64,000 nt of DNA from the NCBI RefSeq assembly GCF_019396385.1, contig NZ_JAHKRN010000024.1, positions 1 through 64,000 on the forward strand, given 5' to 3'. A program made the translations under genes and the position numbers. Under the pieces are notes generated by a model. That model ran no database searches, was not told where the DNA came from, and saw only the letters and a program-made list of their open reading frames with translations. Below, piece by piece: positions 6,534 to 14,891 of the stretch. Origin of the DNA: Nonomuraea harbinensis. Lineage in GTDB: Bacteria > Actinomycetota > Actinomycetes > Streptosporangiales > Streptosporangiaceae. How positions within the stretch are numbered: the stretch's first letter is position 1; every line of letters starts with the position of its first letter.

Positions 6534-9146
6534 TCACCAAGGCGGCCGTGAGCCATTCAGAAGGCGGTTCACCCTATGGCGAAGCGCTAAAATAAAACCG
6601 CCCAGCGTCTTTTTCCTCGGGGGACACATATGATTCGCATCATCATTGCGGAGGACGTCCGAATTCTGCGTGACACCCTCGCCACCGTCCTCAGCCTTGA
6701 AGACGATTTCGACGTCGTGGCCACCGTCGAGCGGGGGGACGAGGTGGCGGGCACCGCTGTCCGCGTACGCGCCGACGTTGCCCTTCTCGACATCGCGTTG
6801 CCCGGCATCGACGGCTTGACCGCCGCCGCGCGGTTGCGTGAGCTGCTGCCCGTCTGCCGGGTCCTGATGCTCACCGGCATGGCGCGGCCGGGCTATCTGC
6901 GGCGCGCCCTGACCGCGCAGGTGGCCGGTTTCCTCTTGAAGCACTCGCCGCCGGAGGAGCTCGTGGACGCCATTCGCAAGGTCGCCGCCGGCGATCGCGT
7001 TGTGGACTCCTCGCTCGCGATGAGGGCACTGGAGACGATGACCAGCCCACTCGCCGAGCGGGAGGCCGACGTGCTGCGGATGGCCGCCACGGGGGCGGAG
7101 CCTCAGGAGATCGCCGCTGCTCTGTCTCTCAGCCTGGGCACGGTCCGCAACTATCTCACCTCCGCGGTCGTGAAGCTCAGCGCCAGGAATCGCGTCGACG
7201 CCATCCGCATCGCCACGGACGAGGGCTGGCTCTAGCCCGGTGCCGAGCGGGATCTCCGTGGTGAGGACATGGACGTCGCCGACGACGCGCCGGTCCATCC
7301 ACCCGCGCAGGACCCGCACGCGAGCGGCCAGGCTCTCCGTGCCGAGGCCCCGGCTTCCGGCGTCCGCCCGCGCGCCGTTGTTCGACAGCACCATGCGCAC
7401 GTGGTTCCCCTTGCGCTCGATACGGATCGCGCACGTGTCGCCGCGGCTGTGCCGCAGGATGTTCGTGACGCCCTCGCGCAGCAAGGCGGCCAGCTCGGTC
7501 TGGACCCGTGGGGGCATCGGCACAGGGGTGTAGTGGGCGCGTACCTCGAAACCGCCTGCCTCCAGCAGGGACCGGGCCGACTCGAAGTCCACCGCGAGTG
7601 ACATCCGCCGGTAGCCGTACGCGACGGTCCGGATGTCGTCCAGGGCCTCGCGTGCCGCCGCGACGCCTTCGGCCATCTCGCGTTCGGCGCGCGCCCTGTC
7701 CACCGTCAGCAGCCGTCCCGCCAGGCCGGCCTTGAGCACGATGACCGACAGGCTGTAGCCGAACAGATCGTGGAGGTCACGAGCGAAACGCAGGCGCTCG
7801 CGCGTCACTTCCGTACGCGCGAGCTCCTCTCTCAATCCACGCAGTTCGCAGGTCATCCGCGCCATCCGCGCCAGGCCATAGACGACCAGAGCCCGCTCAC
7901 CGCCCCACACCACCCGGGTGAGCTGGTCGAACAGCTCAGCCTCACCCAGGCCGCCACCCCAGAGGAGATAGAGGGCGTTCTGCACCAGCAGGAGACCCGT
8001 ACTCGCCCAGCGCAGCCATCCTCGCAGCAGGATCAGGGTCAGCCCCGGCAGGAAGGCGACGACGTGCCACGTCTGCAAGCCGAAGTACGCAACGGGGGCG
8101 ACCGCGATGACCGCCTGGATCAGCAGGGTCCAAGGCCAGCGCGAAGGCCGCCCCCCGGTCCTGCCCGGCAGGCAGTGCCACATATGGAGCCCGGTGAAGG
8201 ACACCAGCAGCAGGCCGAACGCCCACCCTCCGGCGACGGAAAGCCCCGCCTCGACCGCGAACCGCACCGCCTGCGGGACGATCATCAGGCAAACGGTGAC
8301 GCTGCCGAGGACGACCACGTACGCCGGCCGCAGGTCATCGGCCGGCGTACGGCCCCGGGCATGCGCGTCGCGACGGGCGTGTGACATCGCCCGGGCCTCG
8401 TCGAGCGTGGACTGAGCCGTGTCCAGCGCCCTGTCCAGCTCGCCGCGTGCTTGGGCGGGATCGGGCGAAGCCATCATGGCCTCGCCCGCGGCGATCACCG
8501 TACGCAGGCTGTTCCCCACCCGGCCGTTGAGCTCGTCGGCGAAGGCCCGGCGCTCCCGCCTCACCTCGGCGGTGGCCAGCTCGGCACGGGCGTCGTACCG
8601 CTCGGCAACCAGGTCGGCCACGCGGACGCTACCGTACAACGCCATGGCGACGAACGCGGTCTGTCCGAAGACCAGATTCGCCACCTCGCCCGGGGAGGGA
8701 TGGACCGTCCACCAGGACCATCCCTGCGCCACCAGCACACCGGCGAACCCAGCCCATCCCGCCCACCCGGCCCACCCTGCGCGGGCCGGTCTGGCCAGCA
8801 GCAGGATCGAGGCAGCCAGGAAACCGGAAATGCCGCACCAGGAGCCGGCTTGCCACATCAGGCCACCGCCCGTCAGCGCGACCTGGGCGAGCAGCGACCA
8901 GCGCCAGCCACGCGGTCGCCCTCCCCGGGTCGGGAGCACACAGGTGTACAGGTGCAGGGAGAGCATCGCTGCCTGGACAGTGATGCCGGCGATGAGCGCG
9001 AACCCGGGCGGCGCAGTGGCGAGGAGGCCCGCGAGGCCGCCCAGGGCGAAGCCCGCGCTGACGACGACGGCCACCAACCGCGCCAGGCGCAACGCGGACA
9101 CCGGCTCCGTGAGGAAACGGCGGAGGGCATCGGAGGCAGGGGTCAT
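6534..9146 (-). CDS. Double-length sensor histidine kinase with lost stop codon
   Basis: The open frame is 870 codons, but kinase homology ends at IPLGTG near 7236; the last ~235 codons are antisense to the response regulator gene and its leader and are probably not real protein. The kinase part (~637 residues) is a tandem: membrane segments (1-170) and a degenerate dimerisation helix in which the H-box reads FADELNGRVGNSLR with Asn at the His position (~215), then a second set of membrane helices (275-410) and a proper HisKA_3 box, RFARDLHDLFGYSLS. HATPase motifs follow (LLREGVTNILRHS, the N box; RGLGTESLAAR, the G box). Removing one G from the GGG at 7236-7238 would restore a TAG in the CTAG palindrome shared with the regulator stop. 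Confidence 0.75.
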   Translation of the reverse strand: MTPASDALRRFLTEPVSALRLARLVAVVVSAGFALGGLAGLLATAPPGFALIAGITVQAAMLSLHLYTCVLPTRGGRPRGWRWSLLAQVALTGGGLMWQAGSWCGISGFLAASILLLARPARAGWAGWAGWAGFAGVLVAQGWSWWTVHPSPGEVANLVFGQTAFVAMALYGSVRVADLVAERYDARAELATAEVRRERRAFADELNGRVGNSLRTVIAAGEAMMASPDPAQARGELDRALDTAQSTLDEARAMSHARRDAHARGRTPADDLRPAYVVVLGSVTVCLMIVPQAVRFAVEAGLSVAGGWAFGLLLVSFTGLHMWHCLPGRTGGRPSRWPWTLLIQAVIAVAPVAYFGLQTWHVVAFLPGLTLILLRGWLRWASTGLLLVQNALYLLWGGGLGEAELFDQLTRVVWGGERALVVYGLARMARMTCELRGLREELARTEVTRERLRFARDLHDLFGYSLSVIVLKAGLAGRLLTVDRARAEREMAEGVAAAREALDDIRTVAYGYRRMSLAVDFESARSLLEAGGFEVRAHYTPVPMPPRVQTELAALLREGVTNILRHSRGDTCAIRIERKGNHVRMVLSNNGARADAGSRGLGTESLAARVRVLRGWMDRRVVGDVHVLTTEIPLGTGLEPALVRGDADGVDAIPGAELHDRGGEIVADRAQAERQSSGDLLRLRPRGGHPQHVGLPLGEWAGHRLQCPHRERGVHNAIAGGDLANGVHELLRRRVLQEETGHLRGQGAPQIARPRHAGEHQDPADGQQLTQPRGGGQAVDAGQRDVEKGNVGAYADSGARHLVPPLDGGHDVEIVFKAEDGGEGVTQNSDVLRNDDANHMCPPRKKTLGGFILALRHRVNRLLNGSRPPW
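6630..7235 (+). CDS. NarL/LuxR-type response regulator
   Basis: 201 residues. The receiver domain (1-120) has the acidic pair ED at residues 8-9, phospho-acceptor Asp in ALLDIALPG, the Thr of MLTGMA and the Lys of FLLKHSPP. The DNA-binding domain (140-201) has the LuxR helix-turn-helix: LAEREADVLRMAATG, PQEIAAALSLSLGTVRNYLTSAVVKL. The ATG follows TCGGGGGA at 6615-6622. It is convergent with the sensor kinase on the minus strand, its likely partner, and its TAG stop lies in a CTAG palindrome where the kinase frame would be expected to end. The target promoters are unknown. Confidence 0.9.
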   Translation: MIRIIIAEDVRILRDTLATVLSLEDDFDVVATVERGDEVAGTAVRVRADVALLDIALPGIDGLTAAARLRELLPVCRVLMLTGMARPGYLRRALTAQVAGFLLKHSPPEELVDAIRKVAAGDRVVDSSLAMRALETMTSPLAEREADVLRMAATGAEPQEIAAALSLSLGTVRNYLTSAVVKLSARNRVDAIRIATDEGWL

Positions 9147-9424
9147 CAGGGACCTGTGGGGGCGAAACTCGACGGTCCGCCACTACCGATTCTCGGCATG
9201 CGCCCGGCCTTCCACGTACGCTCACGGTTGCTCTTGCTGAGGCGTCGAGTGAGCGGGGAGCGGATCGACATCCCGAGTGGAGGAATTCCGCTCGCCACAC
9301 AGGGGCGCCACCGGAACAGCGCCCCACTGCCCCTCCAGCGGATGATCAGGATGCCGCCAGGTCGTCTTCCCGTACGGCGTACTGTAGCGCCGAGCGGAGC
9401 AGTCGCGGACGCCGGATGTGCAGG

Positions 9425-10405
9425 TCAGCGGTGAGGCCGGCCAGGCCGGAGTCCCTTGCCGATCCGGGTGCGCAGGGAGCGCAGGGCTTGCCTGAGCTCG
9501 GCAGGTTCGATGTCGGTGAGATCGGCGTCGAAGGTGAGGAGCAGTCCTGCCAGTCCTGGCCATGACCAGGCCCCGAGTGTGAGCCGGCACGTGGTCTCGG
9601 TGTCGTACTCGACTGTTGATCCGCCGGGGGCGAACCGGGCGACGGTGGAGGCGGGCAGGGCGAGGACGGCAGAGCCGCGGCATGGCCATTCGGCGGCGGC
9701 GTCTCCGCGGTCGTGCGCGGTCATGACGAAGGCGACAGGATCGCCGTGCGGGATGTCACGCCGGTCGAAGGGGGTGTGCGTGGGCAGGTGCGGTTTGCAG
9801 CGGTCCACGCGCATCGCCCGCCATCGGTCCGCGCCCGGGTCGAAGGCGACCAGATACCAGCGTGCGGCCCAGACCACGAGGTCGTGCGGCTCCAGCGTGA
9901 GCGTGACGGGTTCGCCGTCGCCGGTGTAGTCCACGCGGACGAGGTGCCGCCGGTTGATCGCGCTGCCGACGGCGCGGACGATCCCCGTGTCGATCGGTGG
10001 CGCGGGGAACTCCCAGTAGTTGCGGGCCGAGGAGACGGTGAACGCCTCGGCGTGCAGGCGGCTGCGCGCGGGCATCGCCTGCTGCAGCGTGGCGAGAGCA
10101 CGGGCAGCGTTCTCCCGGATACCGGACAGGACCGTCGGCACGGTCTGGAGCGCGACCGCCGTGGCGACAGCCTGGTCCTCGTCGAAGACGACCGGCGGCA
10201 AGCGGGTGGCACGACCGAGCCGATACCCTCCACCCGCCCCGCGGACGGCCTCGATCTCGTACCCGAGGTCTCGGAGCGTGTCGATGTCGCGGCGCACGGT
10301 TCTCACCGACGCCCCGAGCCGGGCGGCGAGTTCCTCGGCGGTCAGGGTCGCGCCGATCCCGAAGATGGACAGCAGCTTGAGCGTCCGCGCGGAGGTGGCA
10401 GCCAT
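9425..10405 (-). CDS. HTH/WYL-domain transcriptional regulator
   Basis: 326 residues. Residues 1-60 are an HTH_11 winged helix (LTAEELAARLGASVRTVRR) with the family's YRLGRATRLPP segment after it. Residues ~130-220 are a WYL domain, EPHDLVVWAARWYLVAFDP, a ligand-sensing beta-barrel that binds nucleic acids or small molecules, and the C-terminal WCX extension follows. The ATG at 10405 is chosen over 10447 because GGGAG and GGAGAG lie just upstream and it begins with the usual MAATSARTLKLLSIFG. It is divergent from the MFS pump; the 35-65 base gap is likely to hold its operator, so it probably represses that pump. Confidence 0.85.
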   Translation of the reverse strand: MAATSARTLKLLSIFGIGATLTAEELAARLGASVRTVRRDIDTLRDLGYEIEAVRGAGGGYRLGRATRLPPVVFDEDQAVATAVALQTVPTVLSGIRENAARALATLQQAMPARSRLHAEAFTVSSARNYWEFPAPPIDTGIVRAVGSAINRRHLVRVDYTGDGEPVTLTLEPHDLVVWAARWYLVAFDPGADRWRAMRVDRCKPHLPTHTPFDRRDIPHGDPVAFVMTAHDRGDAAAEWPCRGSAVLALPASTVARFAPGGSTVEYDTETTCRLTLGAWSWPGLAGLLLTFDADLTDIEPAELRQALRSLRTRIGKGLRPGRPHR

Positions 10406-10440
10406 GACTCTCCGATTCTCCCACCGATAGCGGTCACTCG

Positions 10441-11949
10441 ATGGCAACTATGCCGACGATGATGGCCGGCATGACTGACTCGTCCAGCCCTCGAGAGGGC
10501 ATCCGCACCACTGAGGCTTCCGCGCCGCCCGTCGTCGGCGCCGGCACGACCGCGGCCCTGCTCGTGGTGCTCTTCGGTTCCTTCATGGACCTTCTCGACG
10601 CGACGATCGTCACCGTCGCGGCCCCGGCGATAGCCCAGGATCTGGGCGCCGGCGACGCCCAGATCCAGTGGACGATCGCCGCCTACACCCTCGCCCTGGG
10701 CGCGGGCCTGATCACCGGCGGGCGCCTCGGCGACCAGTACGGCCGCAAGCGGCTGTTCCTGATCGGCCTGGCCGGGTTCATGCTCACCTCGGCACTGTGC
10801 GCGCTGGCCGCCGATCCGGCGATGCTCATCGGCATGCGGGCCGCGCAGGGACTGACCGCAGGGATCATGGTCCCGCAGGTGTTCGGGATCATCCGGGCGT
10901 CATTCGCCCCGGGCGAGCGTGCCAAGGCGTTCGGCGCCTACGGAGCGGTCCAGGGCCTCGCCTCGGTCGCCGGCCCGCTGCTGGGCGGGCTGCTCGTCGA
11001 CATCGACCTGTTCGGCCTGGGCTGGCGGACGATCTTCTGGATCAACGTGCCCGTCTCGATCCTGGCGCTCATCGTCGGCGCGAAGGCCCTGCCGGAGTCC
11101 CGCTCCGCCTCGACCGCGCGGCTGGACCTCCTCGGCGCGTTCCTCGCCGCCGCGGGCATCCTTCTCCTGATGCTGCCGATCATCCAGACCGAGACGTGGG
11201 GATGGACCTGGGCCAGTTACGCCCTCCTCGCAGCCGGAATCATCGTGCTCGCGATCTTCCTCGCCCACGAGCGCCGCCTCACCGGACGCGGAGACGAACC
11301 CGTCTTCGACCCGGCTCTGCTGAGAATCCGCGCCTTCGCGGTCGGCCTGAGCGCTTCGGTGCTCTTCTTCGGCGGCATCGGGGCGTACTTCCTCACGCTC
11401 TCGGTCTATCTCCAGAACGGAACCGGCCGGACCGCATGGGAGACCGGGCTGGTGATCCTCCCGTACGCGCTCGGCTCGATCATCACCTCCGGCCTCGGCG
11501 TCGCTCTCGCCGCCAAGGCGGGCAGAGCACTCCTGGTCGCCGGCTCGCTCACCATCGCGGCCTCTCAGCTCGTCCTGTGGTCCGTCGTCAAGGACGGCAG
11601 CGATCCCGGGTACTGGCTCCTCGCCCTCGCCCTCTTCGTCGGCGGTCTCGGGCTCGGTCTGGCCGCGCCCATTCTCGTCAACGTCGTCCTGGCGGGCGTT
11701 CCCGGGCGCAACGCGGGCGCCGCGGGCGGGGTGCTGTCCACCGTCAACCAGATCGGCGGCGCTGTCGGCATCGCCGTGCTCGGCACGGTCTTCTTCACCT
11801 CCGTCACCGATTCAGCCACCGGGGCACCGGCGCTGCCCGACCACAGTCACGCGCTCAGCATCGTCCTGATCGCCTCTGCGACGCTCTACCTGGTCACGGC
11901 GCTCGTGATGCTCGCACTCCCGAAAGCCGCAGTCGAGCACGCCGAGTAA
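10441..11949 (+). CDS. DHA2-type (EmrB/QacA) MFS drug transporter
   Basis: 502 residues with a 14-helix layout. Family motifs: LFGSFMDLLDATIVTVAAPAI in helix 1 (motif D1 region), GRLGDQYGRKRLFLIG in the loop after helix 2 (motif A), and the helix-5 segment GPLLGGLL (motif C type). The membrane-embedded acidic residue in helix 1 (MDLLDATI) is the proton-coupling candidate. Four in-frame ATGs (10441, 10450, 10459, 10471) occur; none has a clear ribosome-binding site, and 10471 would begin MTDSSSPREG. The frame with the earliest ATG is reported. Export of a toxic compound under control of the divergent WYL regulator is inferred. Confidence 0.85.
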   Translation: MATMPTMMAGMTDSSSPREGIRTTEASAPPVVGAGTTAALLVVLFGSFMDLLDATIVTVAAPAIAQDLGAGDAQIQWTIAAYTLALGAGLITGGRLGDQYGRKRLFLIGLAGFMLTSALCALAADPAMLIGMRAAQGLTAGIMVPQVFGIIRASFAPGERAKAFGAYGAVQGLASVAGPLLGGLLVDIDLFGLGWRTIFWINVPVSILALIVGAKALPESRSASTARLDLLGAFLAAAGILLLMLPIIQTETWGWTWASYALLAAGIIVLAIFLAHERRLTGRGDEPVFDPALLRIRAFAVGLSASVLFFGGIGAYFLTLSVYLQNGTGRTAWETGLVILPYALGSIITSGLGVALAAKAGRALLVAGSLTIAASQLVLWSVVKDGSDPGYWLLALALFVGGLGLGLAAPILVNVVLAGVPGRNAGAAGGVLSTVNQIGGAVGIAVLGTVFFTSVTDSATGAPALPDHSHALSIVLIASATLYLVTALVMLALPKAAVEHAE

Positions 11950-12184
11950 CCGAAGTCGCGGGCATCAGAGGCGGCCGTCGGGATGCGCGGTGGCCAGGCC
12001 CGCCCTGATGGCGGCCGCCCCGGCGACGACGGTGGTCGCCGCCGAACCGCGGGCCCCGATGAGCCATACACCGACCCCAGCCACGGTGCCTCCCGATCAT
12101 CTGCCGGTGATCACATGCAAGTTCGGAAATATCGGGATGTAAAGGCCCTATTTTGTCGATCAAGACACTCGCTTACGTCGGAAG

Positions 12185-13327
12185 TCAGCCGAACTCGACC
12201 ATCCGGTCCACCGATGCCGGTGTGAGCACGTGCTCGATCACCATCATGGCCGCCCCGCTCACGCCCGCCCGGTCCCTCAGCACGCTGGCCCGGATGTCGA
12301 GCCGCTGCGTGGCGAGCGGCAGTGAGCGGCCGTACACGATCTCCCGCACCCCGGCCAGCAGGTGCTCTCCGGCCTCGGCCAGGTCGCCGCCGATCACGAT
12401 GACGCTGGGGTTGAAGAAGTTGACGATCGAGGCCAGCACCAGGCCGACCTCGCGGCCGCTCTCCCGTACGAGGTTGGTGGCCTCGGCGGTGCCGCCGCGC
12501 ACCAGCCGTACGACGTCACGGGTGCCCTCGACCCGCAGCCGGGCCGCGAGGGCCGCGCCGCCGGCGATCGCCTCCAGACAGCCGAGATTGCCGCAGCGGC
12601 ACAGCGCCAGGTCGGCGGCCGGCACGCGGACGTGGCCGATGTCGCCCGCGGCGCCCTGCGCGCCGCGGTGCAGGCGGCGCTCGCTGACGATGCCGCAGCC
12701 GATGCCGGTGCCGACCTTGACGAAGATCATGTGCTCCACGTCGGGGGCGGCGGCCCGGTGCTCGCCGAGGGCCATGATGTTCACGTCGTTGTCGACCAGG
12801 ACCGGCGCGTCGATCTTGGCGCCGAGCCATTCGGTCACGGGGAAGCCGTCCCAGCCGGGCATGAGCGGTGGGTTGACGGCGCGGCCGCTCCGGTGTTCGA
12901 CCGGGCCGGGCAGCCCCAGGCCGATGCCTCCGACGTCGCTGATGTCGCTGTCGGTCAGCAGGTCGTCGGCGGTGTCCAGCAGCCAGGTCAGGCAGCGCTC
13001 GGGACCGCCGTCGATCGGCAGGTCGGCGGCATGTTCGGCGAGCACCGCGCCGCTGAGGTCCGTGAGCGCCACCCGCGCGCGGGTCACGCCCAGGTCGGCG
13101 GCGAGCACGAGCCGGGCGCGCGGGTTGAACGCGAACGCCGTAGCGGGCCGCCCGCCGGATGAGATCGCCTCCTCGACGGGCAGGATCCAGCGCTGGTCCA
13201 GCAGCGCGTCCAGGCGCTGGGTGAGCGTCGACCTGGCCAGGCCGGTGACCTGGACGAGATCGGCACGCGTGCGGGCCCGGCCGTCACGCAAGATCGAGAG
13301 CAGGGCCCCCGGTGATTCTTGGGTCAA
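12185..13327 (-). CDS. ROK-family transcriptional repressor (sugar-responsive)
   Basis: 380 residues. The start is a TTG preceded by GAGGAG at the right distance; the frame is open further upstream, but that part is antisense to the ABC operon start. Residues 1-70 hold a winged helix (TRADLVQVTGLARSTLTQRLDALL). The ROK domain follows: GIGLGLPGPVE, VDNDVNIMALGEH (the ASKHA Asp), VKVGTGIGCGIV, AGDIGHV and the zinc site LCRCGNLGCLEA (His plus three Cys). It is divergent from the ABC operon, 85 bases away, and is expected to repress that operon until its sugar ligand binds. The ligand is probably the same sugar the transporter imports. Confidence 0.9.
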   Translation of the reverse strand: MTQESPGALLSILRDGRARTRADLVQVTGLARSTLTQRLDALLDQRWILPVEEAISSGGRPATAFAFNPRARLVLAADLGVTRARVALTDLSGAVLAEHAADLPIDGGPERCLTWLLDTADDLLTDSDISDVGGIGLGLPGPVEHRSGRAVNPPLMPGWDGFPVTEWLGAKIDAPVLVDNDVNIMALGEHRAAAPDVEHMIFVKVGTGIGCGIVSERRLHRGAQGAAGDIGHVRVPAADLALCRCGNLGCLEAIAGGAALAARLRVEGTRDVVRLVRGGTAEATNLVRESGREVGLVLASIVNFFNPSVIVIGGDLAEAGEHLLAGVREIVYGRSLPLATQRLDIRASVLRDRAGVSGAAMMVIEHVLTPASVDRMVEFG

Positions 13328-13374
13328 CGAAGCTCCTCGCTCGAGAGTTAAGCCAAGATTACGCCGACTTTTGA

Positions 13375-13404
13375 TTGACCATCGGCAGAAGTCCGATCTA
13401 CGAT
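13375..13404 (+). promoter_or_regulatory. Promoter of the sugar ABC operon with inverted repeat in the spacer
   Basis: TTGACC (13375-13380) and TACGAT (13399-13404) are separated by 18 bases and fit a vegetative sigma-70-type promoter. The -10 box ends only 8 bases before the ATG at 13413, so the transcript would be nearly leaderless, which explains the lack of a ribosome-binding site there. Between the boxes lies an inverted repeat ATCGG-N7-CCGAT (13381-13397), a plausible operator for the adjacent ROK repressor. Function is inferred from position. Confidence 0.45.
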
Positions 13405-13412
13405 CTCGCAAC

Positions 13413-14891
13413 ATGGACGGTAAAGGCCGAAAATCGGCCGAAAGCTCCCGGTTGCTGCGGATGGTCGGCATCACGAAGGGCTTCCTCGGCGTCCGGGTGC
13501 TCACCGGTGTCGACCTCGACGTCGCGCCCGGCGAGGTGCACGCGGTCGTGGGCGAGAACGGGGCCGGCAAGTCCACGCTCATGAAGATCCTCGCCGGGGT
13601 GCACGCGCCCGACGACGGCACGATCGAGATCGACGGCAGGCGGGTGAGGTTCGGCCATCCGCTGGACGCGCAGCGGGCCGGCGTGGCGATCATCTACCAG
13701 GAGTTCAACCTGCTGCCCGAGCGCAGCGTGGCCGAGAACGTCTTCCTCGGCCGCGAGCCCTCCCGCCGCGGCCTCGTCGACGCGGCCGCCATGATCAGGG
13801 AGACCGGGCGGCTCCTGGCGGAACTGGGCGAGGACTCCTTCGGCCCCCGCGACCCCGTCAAACGGCTGTCCGTCGCGCAGCAGCAGGTGGTCGAGATCGT
13901 CAAGGCGCTCTCCCTGGACGCCAGGATCGTGGTGATGGACGAGCCTACGGCCGCGCTCGCCGAGCACGAGGTGGAACTGCTGCACCGGCTGGTGCGGCGC
14001 TTACAGGACCGCGGACTCGCGGTTCTCTACATCTCCCACCGCCTGCGCGAGGTCTTCGACCTGACCTCCCGGGTGACCGTACTGAAGGACGGCGCACGAG
14101 TCGCCTGCCTGGACACCGCGGCCACCGGTCCCGACGAGCTCATCCGCCTGATGGTCGGCCGTGATCTCGGCAGCTACTTCCCGCCCCGTTCCTCGGCCGC
14201 GGGTGAGGTGCGGCTCAGCGTCACGGGCGGCGGCAACGCCCACGTGCACGACATCTCCCTCGAACTCCGGGCCGGCGAGATCGTCGGCCTCGCCGGACTG
14301 CAGGGCTCCGGGCGCACCGAACTCGTCAAGGCCCTGTTCGGCGCCGAGCCCTTCACCACCGGTGCCATGACCCCCGTTCGCCCGCGCTCGGTGCGCGAGG
14401 GCGTCGCCGCCGGGCTCGGCCTGGTCACCGAGGACCGCAAGGCGGAGGGCCTGGCGCTGCGCCAGTCCGTCCGTGACAACGCGCTGCTCGTGGCCCGTGC
14501 CGCCGGCCGGCGCGTCCCCGCCCTGACCGCCCTCCTGGAACGGGTGCGGCTGTCACCGCCGCGCCAGGAACAGGAGGTCCGATACCTGTCGGGCGGCAAC
14601 CAGCAGAAGGTCGTCCTGGCCAAGTGGCTCGTCATGGCGCCGGACGTCCTCCTCTTCGACGAACCCACCCGTGGCGTCGACGTCGGAGCGAAGGCGGCCA
14701 TCCACGACCTGATGCGCTCGGTGGCCGAGGAGGGCACCGCCATCCTGATGATCTCGTCCGAACTGCCCGAACTGATCGGCATGAGCGACCGCATCCTCGT
14801 GCTGCGCGACGGCCGCCTCGCCGGCGAGCTGCCCGCCGGGGTCTCGGAGGAGGCCATCATGCACCTGGCCGCGGGGGAGGAGGACTCGTGA
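13413..14891 (+). CDS. Sugar ABC transporter ATP-binding protein (RbsA/XylG type)
   Basis: 492 residues containing two fused nucleotide-binding domains, as in ribose/xylose-type importers. First domain: Walker A GENGAGKSTLM, Q-loop IIYQEFNLLPERSV, a degenerate signature LSVAQQQVVEI, Walker B IVVMDEPTAAL and switch His in ISHRL. Second domain: a degenerate Walker A GLQGSGRTELVKALFG, signature LSGGNQQKVVLAKWL, and Walker B VLLFDEPTRGVDVGAK. That pattern (one canonical, one degenerate site) is normal for the family. It is the first gene of a five-gene operon; its TGA overlaps the GTG of the first permease. The ATG at 13413 is supported by the near-leaderless promoter just upstream. Confidence 0.9.
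   Translation: MDGKGRKSAESSRLLRMVGITKGFLGVRVLTGVDLDVAPGEVHAVVGENGAGKSTLMKILAGVHAPDDGTIEIDGRRVRFGHPLDAQRAGVAIIYQEFNLLPERSVAENVFLGREPSRRGLVDAAAMIRETGRLLAELGEDSFGPRDPVKRLSVAQQQVVEIVKALSLDARIVVMDEPTAALAEHEVELLHRLVRRLQDRGLAVLYISHRLREVFDLTSRVTVLKDGARVACLDTAATGPDELIRLMVGRDLGSYFPPRSSAAGEVRLSVTGGGNAHVHDISLELRAGEIVGLAGLQGSGRTELVKALFGAEPFTTGAMTPVRPRSVREGVAAGLGLVTEDRKAEGLALRQSVRDNALLVARAAGRRVPALTALLERVRLSPPRQEQEVRYLSGGNQQKVVLAKWLVMAPDVLLFDEPTRGVDVGAKAAIHDLMRSVAEEGTAILMISSELPELIGMSDRILVLRDGRLAGELPAGVSEEAIMHLAAGEEDS

Noticed and set aside
12153..13412. Long plus-strand frame upstream of the ABC ATPase
   Set aside because: It is antisense to the ROK repressor gene; protein-like sequence starts at 13413.
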